Shown here one piece after another: positions 6,812 to 13,207 of a stretch of 14,729 nt of DNA (its first letter is position 1; each line of letters begins with the position of its first letter). Origin of the DNA: DASUBV01 sp035532295. GTDB taxonomy: Bacteria > Actinomycetota > Actinomycetes > Streptosporangiales > Streptosporangiaceae. The position numbers were made by a program, and so were the translations under genes. The stretch spans positions 1 to 14,729 of the forward strand of contig DATKRH010000298.1 in NCBI GenBank assembly GCA_035532295.1. The letters run 5' to 3'. Under the pieces are notes generated by a model, which was given only the letters and a program-made list of their open reading frames with translations, did not search any database and was not told where the DNA came from.

Positions 6812-7120
6812 CGGGTTTCCTTCCCTGTAGTTCCTCGCCGCCCGGCTGGGCTTAGGCCGTAAGCCGGGGATGGAGCCGCCAACCGTTTGCAGGCGTGCTC
6901 GCGCACGCGCTCGGCGCGTGCGTCGCGGGTTCAGGGCGGGCCGGCAATTCGGCGGCGCGGGTGCGCTGCCAATGCGGCCGCAGGCACGGAAACCAGTCGC
7001 TCTCAGTAGTCGAGGACGTGGTCCCGGCGAGGATCGGGTGTATAACCCACAAGGTCAGCGGCGATCATCCATCTGATGCCCGGTATGACCTATATCACGA
7101 TGCGTTACTGAAGGGAATAA
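6812..7120 (-). promoter_or_regulatory. Long intergenic region with structured leader
   Basis: About 310 nt without a gene, upstream of the minus-strand anchored-protein gene. Potential RNA structure on the minus strand: GCCGCCGA (6956-6949) can pair with TTGGCGGC (6882-6875), enclosing about 66 nt that contain a perfect 8-bp hairpin (6903-6910 with 6914-6921, loop 3 nt). A further element lies nearer the start: CCCGGCT (6841-6847) with AGCCGGG (6862-6868), competing with GGCTTA/TAAGCC (6849-6865). This arrangement suggests a regulatory leader. I compared it with the c-di-AMP (ydaO) riboswitch, which often precedes actinobacterial cell-wall hydrolases, but the diagnostic conserved stretches are not visible. 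A TTATAC box on the minus strand (7044-7039) is a possible -10, with no good -35. Confidence 0.35.
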
Positions 7121-7142
7121 ACCGGTCAACTCCGCTGACGGT
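7121..7142 (-). terminator. Candidate terminator of the methyl-transfer operon
   Basis: On the minus strand ACCGTCA and TGACCGGT form a 7-bp stem with a single bulged C and a short loop. The stem is followed by TTATTCCC, a short U-rich stretch. It begins at the stop codon of the MetF-like gene, where the operon should end. The stem is modest, so termination may be partial. Confidence 0.4.
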
Positions 7143-7996
7143 CAGCCGGCGCACCCGGACAGCCGCTCGACCAGCTCCCTGCGCCACTGCTCGGTCTGCC
7201 TGACCTGGTTGAAGGTAAACAGGTGCAGCCCTTCGACGGCGCTGGGCGGGTCGGCCAGTGTCGTCGCCGCCCTGCTCAGCAGCCGCTCGGGACTGTAGCC
7301 GCCGGGAGCGCCGAGGCGGACCAGCCATTCGGCGTGGCCGACCAGGAACCTGGCCGACTCGGCCGCGCCCGATACCGCTGCCAGCTTCAGCAGCCTGGCC
7401 CGCTCCAGCGGTCCGGCCAGCCCGACCAGCACGGGCAGCGTGACGCCTCGCGCGCGGACCCGGGTGATCCACTTGCGCAGGGTCGCCGGGTCGAAGCACA
7501 GGTTGCTGACGATGTAGGACGCGTGGTGGCGCTTGTCCCACATGGCCTGCACGGTGATGTCGTCGCCGATCTTGGGATGGCTCTCCGGGTAGCCCGTGAT
7601 CCCGACCCGGCCGAACGGGCTGCCCAGCTGCGTGAGGTGATCGAGCAGCGCGAGCGCGCTGGGGTAGCACCCGGCGGGCGGGTCCGCGTCGCCGGCCGGC
7701 ACGAACACGTCATCGACGCCGGCCGCGGTGAGCCGGGCGACGATCTCGGCCAGGTGCGCCCCGTCCCGGACCAGCCGTGCCGATAGGTGCGGCACGGTGT
7801 GGTATCCGTGCGCGCTGAGCCGTTCGGTCAGGGCGAGCGTGGGCTCCAGTCCTTTCACCGGTGATGTCGTCACCGTGATGGTCAGCTCGCGGGGCACCCA
7901 CTCCAGCACGGACTCCTCGGCGCTGGGTGTCGGCAGGATCTCGTAACGCGGCGTCGCCAGCAGCGGCGCGACCAGGGCCAGCCCGCCACGTCTCAT
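7142..7996 (-). CDS. MetF-like methylenetetrahydrofolate reductase
   Basis: 284 residues, close to E. coli MetF length, with the FAD-dependent methylenetetrahydrofolate reductase TIM-barrel pattern. RYEILPTP (about 17-24) supplies the catalytic Glu. TVTTSP lies at 41-46, PHLSAR at about 69-74, and VPAGDADPP (about 99-107) matches the LRGD flavin region. GYPESHP (135-141) matches the AYPEVHP motif, and SNLCFD (154-159) sits where E. coli has QFFFD. The folate-contacting Gln of that motif thus appears to be Asn, by hand alignment. In this context it most likely runs oxidatively, turning methyl-THF from the upstream methyltransferase into methylene-THF. The ATG overlaps the DUF1638 stop as ATGA, indicating translational coupling. 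It is the last gene of the unit. A separate housekeeping MetF is expected elsewhere in the genome. Confidence 0.85.
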   Translation of the reverse strand: MRRGGLALVAPLLATPRYEILPTPSAEESVLEWVPRELTITVTTSPVKGLEPTLALTERLSAHGYHTVPHLSARLVRDGAHLAEIVARLTAAGVDDVFVPAGDADPPAGCYPSALALLDHLTQLGSPFGRVGITGYPESHPKIGDDITVQAMWDKRHHASYIVSNLCFDPATLRKWITRVRARGVTLPVLVGLAGPLERARLLKLAAVSGAAESARFLVGHAEWLVRLGAPGGYSPERLLSRAATTLADPPSAVEGLHLFTFNQVRQTEQWRRELVERLSGCAG

Positions 7997-8721
7997 GTCA
8001 GCGCACCGTCAGCCTCGTGATCGCGAAGGGCTCGCGTCGCGGGTGGCGCAAGACTCTTCGGGATCATGACCAGGAGCTCAAGCTCACGCTCCAGGCCGCC
8101 GGTGCCGGTGTCGATGACCGTCAGCGGCAGGCCGAACAGGTCGGCGATGTCGGCCGCCGCTCGCTCTAGCCCGGCGTCCGGGGACTGGGCCAGCCAGGCC
8201 AGGCGGCGGTAGTGGCCGAAGTAGTCGGGCCACAGCTCCGGATAACGGTCCAGGCCCAGCTCGGCCAGGACCGTCCGGCGGAAGCTGCGGACCAGGAAAT
8301 CCGTCAGCAGGTAGGTGCCGGGATCGGCCTCCAGCATGGCCCTGATCCGGTCCTGGCCGCCGAAGACGTCGTAGCAGTGCAGCCCGGCGAGGCGCCGGAT
8401 GCCCAGCTCACCGCAGAGCTCGTCGAGCGCGCCGTAGCTGCCGCAGTCCGCGTAGGCCAGCGCCACCCGCAGGCCCCTGGCCCGCAGTTCCAGCGCCAGC
8501 GCCCGGGCGGCCGGGGCGATCCGGGCGGGCCGGTTGTGCAGCAGGGCGGGCAGGCTGTGCACCTGCACCGGCCACCCCCGCCGCGCGGCGATCTCGCGGA
8601 CGTGCCCGGTCAGCGCCCCGCAGGTGATCACCGCGAGGCGGCCCGCGGCTGACTCAGGCAGGGAAGGACAACTGGTCAACGAAGGCATCGTTGAAGTCAC
8701 TGCGATCCGACAGCTCGACAT
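7993..8721 (-). CDS. DUF1638 domain protein of the methyl-transfer operon
   Basis: 242 residues. From about residue 28 it matches the DUF1638 pattern: RLAVITCGAL (Cys34), VQVHSLPALLHNRP, the YADCGSYG block (Cys93), ELCGELG (Cys103), LHCYDVFGG (His115-Cys116), and later TYLLTDFLVRSF and WPDYFGHYRR. The conserved Cys and His residues could bind a metal or cobalamin, but no biochemical function is established. DUF1638 genes are known neighbours of MttB-type methyltransferases and corrinoid activators, which fits here. The start at 8721 is set by a perfect AGGAGGTGA 6 nt upstream, making the gene overlap the end of the RACE gene by 68 nt in another frame. An ATG at 8688 without a ribosome binding site is the alternative, as the first 27 residues lie outside the domain. 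The stop overlaps the next start as ATGA. Confidence 0.85.
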   Translation of the reverse strand: MSSCRIAVTSTMPSLTSCPSLPESAAGRLAVITCGALTGHVREIAARRGWPVQVHSLPALLHNRPARIAPAARALALELRARGLRVALAYADCGSYGALDELCGELGIRRLAGLHCYDVFGGQDRIRAMLEADPGTYLLTDFLVRSFRRTVLAELGLDRYPELWPDYFGHYRRLAWLAQSPDAGLERAAADIADLFGLPLTVIDTGTGGLERELELLVMIPKSLAPPATRALRDHEADGALT

Positions 8722-10555
8722 ACCTCACCTCCTGTAGCAGTGCCAGGGCCCCGGCCCGCTCACGGACCGACAGCAGCGCCATCTTCGCCCCCTCGCCGGC
8801 CACGTTGCCCGCGCTCACCACGCGCAGCGCGGGCAGTCGCGGCACCAGGCCGATCTTGATCGCGTTGGCCGGCGACAGGTAGCTGCCGAACGAGCCGGCC
8901 AGCAGCACCTGCTGGACGTCGCCGGGCGCCAGACCCGCCTCCTCCAGCAGGATGTTCCAGCCGGTCGCGATGGCCGCCTTGGCGAACTGCAGTTCCCGGA
9001 CGTCGCGCTGAGACAGGTAGATCGAGCTGGCCACGTCGCCCGGCTCGCCCTGCCAGTGCAGGACGAAGACGCGCTCCTTGCCGATCATGGTCAGCCGGGG
9101 GGCCAGGCCCGGTGCCACGATCGCGGCCTGCTCCTCCGGCACGAACCGGCCGGAGGGGTCCAGCAGCCCCACGGCGACCAGGCTCGCGACCGCGTCCACG
9201 AGCCCCGAGCCGCACAGGCCGTCCGGCTCGGCGTCGCCGATCACCTGGAGTTTCACGTCCTGCGGCGTCATCGAGACCACCTCGATCGCCCCGTCGGCGG
9301 CACGCATCCCGCAGCGGATCGCGGCCCCCTCGAAGGCGGGACCCGCCGGGGCGGCGGTGGCCAGCAGCCACTCGCGGTTGCCCAGCACGATCTCGCAGTT
9401 CGTGCCGATGTCGATGAACAGCCGGGTCCGCGAGTCACGGTCCATGCCCGAGGCGAGCAGGCCGGAGGTGATGTCGCCGCCGACGTAGGCGCCGAACGCC
9501 GGAAAGCAGAACGCCCGGGCCCGCGGGTGCACCGGCAGGTCGAGGTCGGCGGCGAGGATCTCGGGCAGCAGCCGGGTCGACATGATGAACGGAGCCACGC
9601 CGAGCGGCTCGGGGTCGATGCCCAGCGCCAGGTGGGTCATGGTGGCGTTGCCCGCGACCGCCACCTCGATGACCTCGCGGGGATCGATGCCGGCCTGCTC
9701 GCAGACCTCGGTGGTCAGCTGGGCCAGCGTCTCGTGCGCCAGCCTGGCCAGCGTGCCCAGCGCGGCGGGATCCATCATGACGGCGCTGATCCGGGTGATC
9801 ACGTCGGCGCCGAACGGCTGCTGCTTGCTCAGCATGGACGCGACGGCCAGCGGCGTCCCGGTGGACAGGTCCAGCAGCGTCGCTACGACGGTGGTGGTGC
9901 CCAGGTCGAACGCGATGCCGTAGAGCTCGCCGGTGGTGTCGCCCGGCTGGACGCCGATCAGCACATCGTCGACCAGCACGGCCGTCACCTTGAAGTCGGC
10001 CGCGCGCAGCACCTGCCCGAGCGTGCGCAGCACCGGCAGGTCGACCCGGACCTCCAGGTCATCCAGCCCGGCGAGCAGGCGCTCGGCGTCGGTGCGCTGA
10101 TCGCTGAGAGAGGGCTCCGCCAGCTCGAGATAACGCTTCTGCGCGGCCGGGCGCAGGATGACCTGGCGTCCTACCCCGACGGTCGCCGCCTTGGGCCTGG
10201 TGACCAGCGGCGGGACCTCGATCTGCAGGTCGGCGGTGGCCAGCGCCCGGCAGGCCAGCCGCCAGCCGTCGCGCAGCTCGCCGGGCGAGAACGCGCGCGC
10301 GTCCAGCGGCGAGGCCGGGACGCTGCCCTCGGTGACCCGGATCTTGCATTTCTTGCAGGTGCCGTGGCCGCCGCAGGTGGAGTCGATCGCGATGCCGTTC
10401 CAGCTCGCCGCGTCGAACACGGTGACGCCGGGCGGCACCCGGATACGGCTGCCGCTGGGCTCGAAGACCAGGTCGACCCGGGCGGGCGGGTCGGACAGGC
10501 GGGGCAGCCCGGCGCCCGGGCCGGCGCCCGCGGCGATCATTTCCGTGTCGGTCAT
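8654..10555 (-). CDS. Reductive activator of corrinoid enzymes (RACE; 2Fe-2S plus ASKHA/DUF4445)
   Basis: 633 residues, the usual size for RACE proteins, which use ATP and an electron donor to reduce inactive Co(II) corrinoid to Co(I). A plant-type 2Fe-2S domain occupies about residues 25-115: Cys61-x5-Cys67-x2-Cys70 in STCGGHGTCKKC, and Cys102 in RLACRAL. A linker follows, then an ATPase-like ASKHA region with IAFDLGTTTVVATLLDL, LFIDIGTNCEIVLG, LCGSGLVDAVASL and LLAGSFGSYLSPANAIKIG, as in the DUF4445 C-terminal domain. It is cytosolic and should act on the corrinoid protein encoded two genes upstream. The ATG at 10555 (MTDTEM) is 8 nt after the upstream stop; the longer frame is Arg/Gly-rich and overlaps the neighbour. 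No strong ribosome binding site is seen, so re-initiation is likely. Its 3' end overlaps the DUF1638 gene by 68 nt. Confidence 0.93.
   Translation of the reverse strand: MTDTEMIAAGAGPGAGLPRLSDPPARVDLVFEPSGSRIRVPPGVTVFDAASWNGIAIDSTCGGHGTCKKCKIRVTEGSVPASPLDARAFSPGELRDGWRLACRALATADLQIEVPPLVTRPKAATVGVGRQVILRPAAQKRYLELAEPSLSDQRTDAERLLAGLDDLEVRVDLPVLRTLGQVLRAADFKVTAVLVDDVLIGVQPGDTTGELYGIAFDLGTTTVVATLLDLSTGTPLAVASMLSKQQPFGADVITRISAVMMDPAALGTLARLAHETLAQLTTEVCEQAGIDPREVIEVAVAGNATMTHLALGIDPEPLGVAPFIMSTRLLPEILAADLDLPVHPRARAFCFPAFGAYVGGDITSGLLASGMDRDSRTRLFIDIGTNCEIVLGNREWLLATAAPAGPAFEGAAIRCGMRAADGAIEVVSMTPQDVKLQVIGDAEPDGLCGSGLVDAVASLVAVGLLDPSGRFVPEEQAAIVAPGLAPRLTMIGKERVFVLHWQGEPGDVASSIYLSQRDVRELQFAKAAIATGWNILLEEAGLAPGDVQQVLLAGSFGSYLSPANAIKIGLVPRLPALRVVSAGNVAGEGAKMALLSVRERAGALALLQEVRYVELSDRSDFNDAFVDQLSFPA
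8725..8733 (-). promoter_or_regulatory. Perfect Shine-Dalgarno of the DUF1638 gene inside the RACE gene
   Basis: The minus strand reads AGGAGGTGA at 8733-8725, full complementarity to the 16S rRNA 3' end, with AGGAGG ending 6 nt before ATG at 8721. It lies within the RACE coding region (codons for QEVR), so part of the match could be chance. Its strength still decides the start. Confidence 0.7.
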
Positions 10556-10563
10556 CGGGTTCG

Positions 10564-11460
10564 CTACTGAGCCGGTGCCTGGTCGGCGGCCTGCTCTGCG
10601 GCCCGCTCGGCGGCCTGCCGGGCCCGGTGCGCGGCGATCCAGGCGCCGCCCCACGGGTCCTTGCTCGTCAGCAGGTCTGCCGCCTTGACGGACTTAACGA
10701 GCTGCGGAGCGCGGGCGTCCATGATCGCGCTGGTCAGGCCGTGCGTCACCGCCATCGGCAGGAACGCCGCGCCGATCGAGTGCCGGTCCGGCATGCCGAA
10801 CGACACGTTCGAGGCCCCCAGCGTCGTGTTCACGCCGAGCTCATCGCGCAGCAGCGAGATCGTCTCCAGCGTGGTCATCACGAGCGAGGTGTCCGCGCCG
10901 ACCGGCATGGCTAGCGGGTCGAACACGAGGTCCTCGAGCGGGATGCCGTACTTGCCCGTCGCCACGTCGACGATCTTGCGGGCCAGTTCCAGCCGCCGCG
11001 CCGGCTCCTCGGGGATCTCCTCCTCGTCGTTGGGCAGCGCGATCACCGCCGCACCGTGCCGCTTGACCAGCGGCAGGATGGCATCCATCCGCTCGTCCTC
11101 GGCCGTGATGGAGTTGACGAGCGCCTTGCCCTGGTAGACGGCGAGCCCCGCCTCCAGCACCTCGATGATCGAGGAGTCCAGGCACAGCGGCAGGTCGGTC
11201 AGGCTCTGGATCAGCTGGACCGCCTTGGTCATGAGCTCAGCCTCGTCGGCGAGCGGCGCGCCCATGTTGACGTCGAGCATCATCGCGCCGCCCGCGACCT
11301 GCTGCGCCACGTCGATCTCGATCCTCGACAGGTCACCCCGGCGCAGCTGTTCCTGGAAGATCTTGCGCCCGGTCGGGTTGATCCGCTCGCCGATAATGCA
11401 GAACGGGTTCTCCCCGCCGATCCGCAGCTCCCTCGTCGCCGAGGAGAGGACTGTCTCCAT
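10564..11460 (-). CDS. Methyltetrahydrofolate:corrinoid methyltransferase (MtgA/MtvA-like, pterin-binding domain)
   Basis: 298 residues with the pterin-binding (dihydropteroate synthase-like) TIM barrel. Motifs in order: IGERINPTGRK (23-33), MLDVNMGAP (61-69), LCLDSS (92-97), LVNSIT (114-119), VIALPND (139-145), VFDPLAMPVG (179-188) and TLGASNVSFGMPDR (213-226). Asn and Asp in these motifs bind the pterin in AcsE, MetH and MtgA. The predicted role is transfer of the methyl from the methylated corrinoid protein to tetrahydrofolate. The residues after about 277 are an Ala/Arg/Gln/Glu-rich tail of unclear use, probably helical. The ATG at 11460 follows AGAGGGAAG with good spacing. The 81-nt gap to the upstream corrinoid gene is mostly a 16-bp tandem repeat, and the RACE gene follows after 8 nt. 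Exact substrate of the system cannot be read from this protein. Confidence 0.9.
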   Translation of the reverse strand: METVLSSATRELRIGGENPFCIIGERINPTGRKIFQEQLRRGDLSRIEIDVAQQVAGGAMMLDVNMGAPLADEAELMTKAVQLIQSLTDLPLCLDSSIIEVLEAGLAVYQGKALVNSITAEDERMDAILPLVKRHGAAVIALPNDEEEIPEEPARRLELARKIVDVATGKYGIPLEDLVFDPLAMPVGADTSLVMTTLETISLLRDELGVNTTLGASNVSFGMPDRHSIGAAFLPMAVTHGLTSAIMDARAPQLVKSVKAADLLTSKDPWGGAWIAAHRARQAAERAAEQAADQAPAQ

Positions 11461-11474
11461 TCGCGCTTCCCTCT

Positions 11475-11538
11475 GTCTTCAGTGTTCGCCGTCTTCAGTG
11501 TTCGCCGTCTTCAGTGTTCGCCGTCTTCAGTGTTCGCC
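11475..11538. repeat. Perfect 4 x 16-bp tandem repeat between corrinoid and methyl-THF transferase genes
   Basis: GTCTTCAGTGTTCGCC is repeated four times without a mismatch (11475-11490, 11491-11506, 11507-11522, 11523-11538), filling 64 of the 81 nt between the two genes. It ends 3 nt before the corrinoid stop codon. The unit is not a multiple of three and lies outside coding sequence. Identity of all copies implies recent expansion or strong maintenance, so it is a probable copy-number-variable locus. It also separates the ribosome binding site of the downstream gene from the upstream stop. Confidence 0.95.
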
Positions 11539-11541
11539 GTA

Positions 11542-12207
11542 CTAGGCGTTCGCCAGGGCGCGGCGGCGCCGCAGCAGTTCCTTGGCCTTGACCACGGCCG
11601 CCGAGGCATCGGCGGCGTAGCCATCCGCGCCGACGACGTCGGCGTACTCCTGGGTGACCGGCGCGCCGCCGACCATGACGATGACCTGGTCGCGCATGCC
11701 GGCCTTCTCCAGCGCGTTGATGTTCGCCTTGAACATCGGCATCGTGGTGGTCAGGAACGCCGAGAAGCCGACGATGTCGGGCTCGTGCTCCTTGATCGCG
11801 GCGATGAACTTCTCCGGCGCGACCTGCACGCCGAGGTCGATGACCTCGAAGCCGGCGCCCTCGAACATGATGTTCACGAGATTCTTGCCGATGTCGTGCA
11901 CGTCTCCCTTGACCGTCCCCATGACGATCTTCCCGATAGTCTCGGCGCCCGTCTCGGCCAGCAGCGGCCGGAGGATGTCCAGGGCGCCCGCCATGGCCTT
12001 TCCGGCGATCAGCATCTCCGGCACGAAGAAGTCGCCGCGCTCGAACCGCGCGCCGACCTCCTCCAGCGAGGGGATGAGCGCCTCGTACAGCAGCGTCTCC
12101 GGGCCCATCCCCAGCTCCAGCCCGGAACGGGTCAGCTCGATCACCGCGGGGCCGTTGCCCACCAGGGTGAAGTCGTAGAGTTGCCTGAGTAGCTCCTCTT
12201 GTGTCAA
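11542..12207 (-). CDS. Methyltransferase cognate corrinoid protein (MttC/MtgC-like)
   Basis: 221 residues, the normal size of small corrinoid shuttle proteins. Residues 1-85 are the helical cap domain with GARFERGDFFVPEMLIAGKAM. Residues about 90-215 are the cobalamin-binding Rossmann domain with GDVHDIGKN (101-109; His104 is the expected lower cobalt ligand), SAFLTT (149-154) and VMVGGAPV (177-184), plus GADGYAADA (193-201). It carries the methyl between the MttB-type enzyme and the pterin methyltransferase. The start is TTG at 12207, preceded by AGAGAGAAGG with good spacing; the frame upstream of it is only translated tandem repeat. The TTG overlaps the IclR stop as TTGA, so translation is probably coupled to the regulator gene. 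A strict TTG start may hold expression down relative to an ATG. Confidence 0.93.
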   Translation of the reverse strand: MTQEELLRQLYDFTLVGNGPAVIELTRSGLELGMGPETLLYEALIPSLEEVGARFERGDFFVPEMLIAGKAMAGALDILRPLLAETGAETIGKIVMGTVKGDVHDIGKNLVNIMFEGAGFEVIDLGVQVAPEKFIAAIKEHEPDIVGFSAFLTTTMPMFKANINALEKAGMRDQVIVMVGGAPVTQEYADVVGADGYAADASAAVVKAKELLRRRRALANA

Positions 12208-13106
12208 GGGGCACCTTCTCTCTGCATCCTGGGGTCGGGGGGTATCCCGCGGTCGGGGGGTATCCCGCGGTCGGGGCGCATCCCGCGGTCGGGGCGCATC
12301 CCGGGATCGTGCTTGTTCTGGCGCGAGGCGGGCTCGTGGCCGAGGACGGCGGACAGGCCGGCGGCGGCCCGCGCGCACCGGGCGCCGACGTCCGGGACGG
12401 CTGACGCGGTCAGCCGGCTGGCCGGCCCCGACACCGATATCGCCGCGACCACCACCCCGCCATCACGCTGCACCGGCGCGGCCACGGCCACCAGGCCGGG
12501 CTCGAGCTCCTCGTCGGTGACCGCGTAGCCGCGCTCGCGGACCACCGCCAGGTCCGCCTCGATCGCCGCCCGGCTGGTCAGGGTCCGGGTGGTCCGCTGC
12601 TCCAGCTTGCCGCGCGGCAGGTCCGCGGCGCCGTAGGCGAGCAGCACCTTGCCGAGCGCGGCGCAGTGCAGCGGCACGGACATGCCCACCCAGTTGGTGC
12701 CGCCGATGAGGTAGGTGCTGTCCACCTGGGCGATCTGCTCGACCAGGCCACCGCCGCGCGGCACGCCCAGGTTGACCGTCTCGCCGGTCTGTTCACCCAG
12801 CCGGTCCAGGAACGGCTGGGCGACACCGACCAGGTCGGCTTCCGCGCCGCCGCGGCAGGCATAGGACACGAACACCTCGCCGGGCCGGAACCGGCCAGCC
12901 GGGTCGCGCCGGACGAGCCCGTTACGTTCGAGAGCGGTGAGCAGACGGGAAGCGGTGCTCTTGGCCAGGCCGCTGGTCTCGGTCAGCTCGGAGAAGGTCA
13001 CCGGGTCGCGATGCCGGGCCACCTCGATGAGCAGCTGGGCCGCTCGCTCCACCGCCTGCGTTCCGTTCGGGCTGGTCACGGCTGACCCTTCGGAGAGTTC
13101 GTTCAC
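12204..13106 (-). CDS. IclR family transcriptional regulator with repeat-encoded tail
   Basis: 300 residues. The N-terminal winged helix-turn-helix lies at about 16-68, with VTFSELTETSGLAKSTASRLLTALERNGLV as the HTH core (about 36-65). The effector-binding IclR domain follows (about 80-265), with VNLGVPRGG, VGMSVPLHCAALGKVLLAY, RGYAVTDEELEPGLVAVAAPV and VVAAISVSGP as typical landmarks. After about residue 266 comes a non-family tail of PDRGMR/PDRGIP units encoded by an 18-bp tandem repeat, about 35 residues longer than usual. The GTG at 13106 follows AAGGTGG by 8 nt; a GTG at 13079 is the alternative. The frame further upstream is antisense to the divergent MttB-like gene. Position as first gene of the operon and divergent from the MttB homologue suggests it controls both units and itself. 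Effector is unknown, perhaps the methylated substrate. Confidence 0.9.
   Translation of the reverse strand: MNELSEGSAVTSPNGTQAVERAAQLLIEVARHRDPVTFSELTETSGLAKSTASRLLTALERNGLVRRDPAGRFRPGEVFVSYACRGGAEADLVGVAQPFLDRLGEQTGETVNLGVPRGGGLVEQIAQVDSTYLIGGTNWVGMSVPLHCAALGKVLLAYGAADLPRGKLEQRTTRTLTSRAAIEADLAVVRERGYAVTDEELEPGLVAVAAPVQRDGGVVVAAISVSGPASRLTASAVPDVGARCARAAAGLSAVLGHEPASRQNKHDPGMRPDRGMRPDRGIPPDRGIPPDPRMQREGAP
12233..12304. repeat. 4 x 18-bp tandem repeat in the IclR gene tail
   Basis: Four tandem 18-bp units: 12233-12250 and 12251-12268 are identical (GGTCGGGGGGTATCCCGC), 12269-12286 reads GGTCGGGGCGCATCCCGC, and 12287-12304 is the same with the final base changed. Being a multiple of three, it adds six-residue PDRGxx units to the C-terminus of the IclR protein. 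It ends 26 nt from the corrinoid start and so also forms part of the mRNA just upstream of that gene. Confidence 0.93.
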
Positions 13107-13111
13107 AACAA

Positions 13112-13135
13112 GTTCCACCTTACGGAACCATGTTC
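13112..13135. promoter_or_regulatory. Candidate IclR operator (overlapping inverted repeats)
   Basis: GTTCC (13112-13116) and GGAAC (13124-13128) form an inverted repeat with a 7-nt spacer. GAAC (13125-13128) and GTTC (13132-13135) form a second one with a 3-nt spacer, so three half-sites alternate in 24 bp. The block lies just downstream of the predicted start of the minus-strand operon and upstream of the regulator's ribosome binding site. That position suits autorepression by the IclR protein. Confidence 0.5.
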
Positions 13136-13144
13136 TACTATGTG

Positions 13145-13174
13145 ATCCTAGATTTGACTGTCCGCGCCGGTCAA
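13145..13174 (-). promoter_or_regulatory. Predicted sigma70-type promoter of the methyl-transfer operon
   Basis: On the minus strand TTGACC (13174-13169), an 18-nt spacer and TAGGAT (13150-13145) match the housekeeping promoter consensus well. Transcription would start near 13138, giving a leader of about 32 nt before the GTG of the IclR gene. The -35 is one arm of an inverted repeat, TTGAC-N11-GTCAA (13154-13174). Confidence 0.6.
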
Positions 13175-13175
13175 G

Positions 13176-13207
13176 ACGGCACTGGTCAGCTAATACGGCA
13201 CTGCTCA
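13176..13207 (+). repeat. Direct repeat upstream of the MttB-like gene
   Basis: ACGGCACTGGTCA (13176-13188) and ACGGCACTGCTCA (13195-13207) match at 12 of 13 positions and start 19 bp apart, near two helical turns. They flank TAATAC (13191-13196), the best -10-like box for the plus-strand gene, which lacks a convincing -35. A regulator-bound, activator-dependent promoter is possible. Confidence 0.4.

Noticed and set aside
6812..7060. c-di-AMP (ydaO) riboswitch upstream of the surface protein gene
   Set aside because: The closing helix and a GAACCCG string are suggestive, but the other conserved blocks of that class and its usual length are missing.
9056..10570. 504-codon plus-strand open frame opposite the RACE gene
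   Set aside because: Its composition is Arg/Gly/Gln/Asp-rich without family motifs, and it is exactly antisense to a well-conserved protein. It is a by-product of high GC in third codon positions.
11056..12192. 378-codon plus-strand open frame opposite the corrinoid and methyltransferase genes
   Set aside because: Antisense shadow rich in Arg, Asp, His and Gln; it crosses the 16-bp tandem repeat and shows no domain.
11475..12304. CRISPR array reading of the two repeat tracts
   Set aside because: Units are 16 and 18 bp, directly contiguous without unique spacers, and no cas genes are present. They are simple tandem repeats.
12208..12378. N-terminal extension of the corrinoid protein with RDAPRP-type repeats
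   Set aside because: The repeats come from the 18-bp DNA array read in the wrong frame. The TTG at 12207 with a proper Shine-Dalgarno gives the standard corrinoid protein N-terminus.
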